This document shows, one piece after another, positions 63,759 to 64,000 of a DNA stretch of 64,000 nucleotides. A model generated the notes under the pieces. It did no database searches, had not been told where the DNA came from, and was given only the letters and a program-made list of their open reading frames with translations. The position numbers and the translations under genes are program-made. Each line of letters begins with the position of its first letter. Positions within the stretch are counted from its first letter, which is position 1. The stretch comes from Mycetocola sp. (GTDB lineage Bacteria; Actinomycetota; Actinomycetes; Actinomycetales; Microbacteriaceae), in contig NZ_JAODMP010000008.1 of NCBI RefSeq assembly GCF_025464835.1, forward strand, positions 1-64,000. The letters are read 5' to 3'.

Positions 63759-64000
63759 TCAGTGCCTGCGGTGGTCCTGGATCGTGATCCGCGGCCCACG
63801 CCGCGGTTTGGCAATACCACTGAGCAGGATCAGCCGCAGCACACGCTGACGCTGCCCGGCCCACGGCGACAGGAGTTCGAGCATGGCGTCGTCGTCCACC
63901 GGTGAACCGGTCAGGGCCATGCCGACGGTCGAGGCGAGGTGGTAGTCGCCGACGCTCACTGCATCCGGGTCCCCGTGTGCCCTGCTGGTCACTTCGGCGG
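63759..64000 (-). CDS. DNA-3-methyladenine glycosylase-like protein, partial
   Basis: Last ~80 residues of a gene that continues past the right edge. AEVTSRAHGDPDAVSVGDYH and LLSPWAGQRQRVLRLI match the end of the HhH-GPD domain and tail of AlkA-type glycosylases, which remove alkylated bases; the Asp of GDPDAVSVGDYH is in the place of the conserved catalytic-region acid. The 112-bp gap to the FAD-protein gene is empty. Confidence 0.75.
   Translation of the reverse strand, partial: AEVTSRAHGDPDAVSVGDYHLASTVGMALTGSPVDDDAMLELLSPWAGQRQRVLRLILLSGIAKPRRGPRITIQDHRRH

Overview
The window looks like a chromosome segment of a high-GC actinobacterium, most likely a member of the Microbacteriaceae. The evidence is the strong G/C third-position bias, frequent GTG/TTG starts, two LytR-CpsA-Psr (LCP) cell-wall ligases next to serine tRNAs, a fused PutA, a DUF5997 protein beside a LysR-substrate-domain protein, and sugar-type ABC cassettes that lack their own ATPase. 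No phage, plasmid, CRISPR array or complete insertion sequence is visible. Most of the window is ordinary chromosome, with a few decayed genes and several families of short intergenic repeats.

Layout. 0.4-3.0 kb: tRNA-Arg, then a 14-TM MFS exporter with its MarR regulator. 3.0-11.4 kb: an ABC importer (two permeases and a lipoprotein) diverging from an operon of an NtaA/DszA-type flavin monooxygenase, two DszC/SfnB-type acyl-CoA-dehydrogenase-fold monooxygenases and an aldo/keto reductase, probably an organosulfur or xenobiotic scavenging locus. 11.4-15.4 kb: a YjbR-like protein, an OhrR-type regulator diverging from a small zinc-ribbon protein, a yybP-ykoY-type manganese riboswitch ahead of a ferritin-VIT fusion transporter, and the LysR-domain/DUF5997 pair. 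15.5-30.7 kb: a DedA protein, two LCP genes flanked by tRNA-Ser genes, a HAD phosphatase, serS, a diacylglycerol-kinase-like gene, a DUF559-like nuclease gene flanked by tandem repeats, gdhA, two membrane proteins, pheA, a secreted alpha/beta hydrolase and pgm.

30.7-44.2 kb: a possible structured RNA, an SGNH-hydrolase lipoprotein, an IPT-amidase exported protein, a GH1 glucosidase with LacI regulator and operator, sufS-sufU, an overlapping lipoate ligase/DNA methyltransferase/LLM oxidoreductase operon, a histidine phosphatase, a lipase-like hydrolase and a MarR-MFS pair. 44.2-52.5 kb: a decayed dienelactone hydrolase, a D-2-hydroxyacid dehydrogenase, an lldR/lldD-type lactate module, a polyprenol-phosphate mannosyltransferase, a decayed POT peptide transporter, an arginine/ornithine module (rocD, ddaH, Lrp) and a 55-residue membrane protein. 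52.5-64 kb: a RelQ-type alarmone synthetase, a YtrA-type regulator, ChaB, an MFS exporter, an acidic/His-rich membrane protein, putA with its LysR regulator, a phytoene-desaturase-like FAD protein and the end of a DNA glycosylase gene.

Themes. Amino-acid catabolism (putA, rocD, ddaH, gdhA) and lactate and beta-glucoside use each sit beside a matching local regulator, and palindromic operators can be read in most of the intervening gaps. The least explained signal is in the intergenic DNA. Four sequence-distinct families of short repeats occur. Three are arranged as doublets with a period of about 30 bp. One forms ~98-bp elements with conserved 16-bp inverted ends and an unconserved ~67-nt interior.
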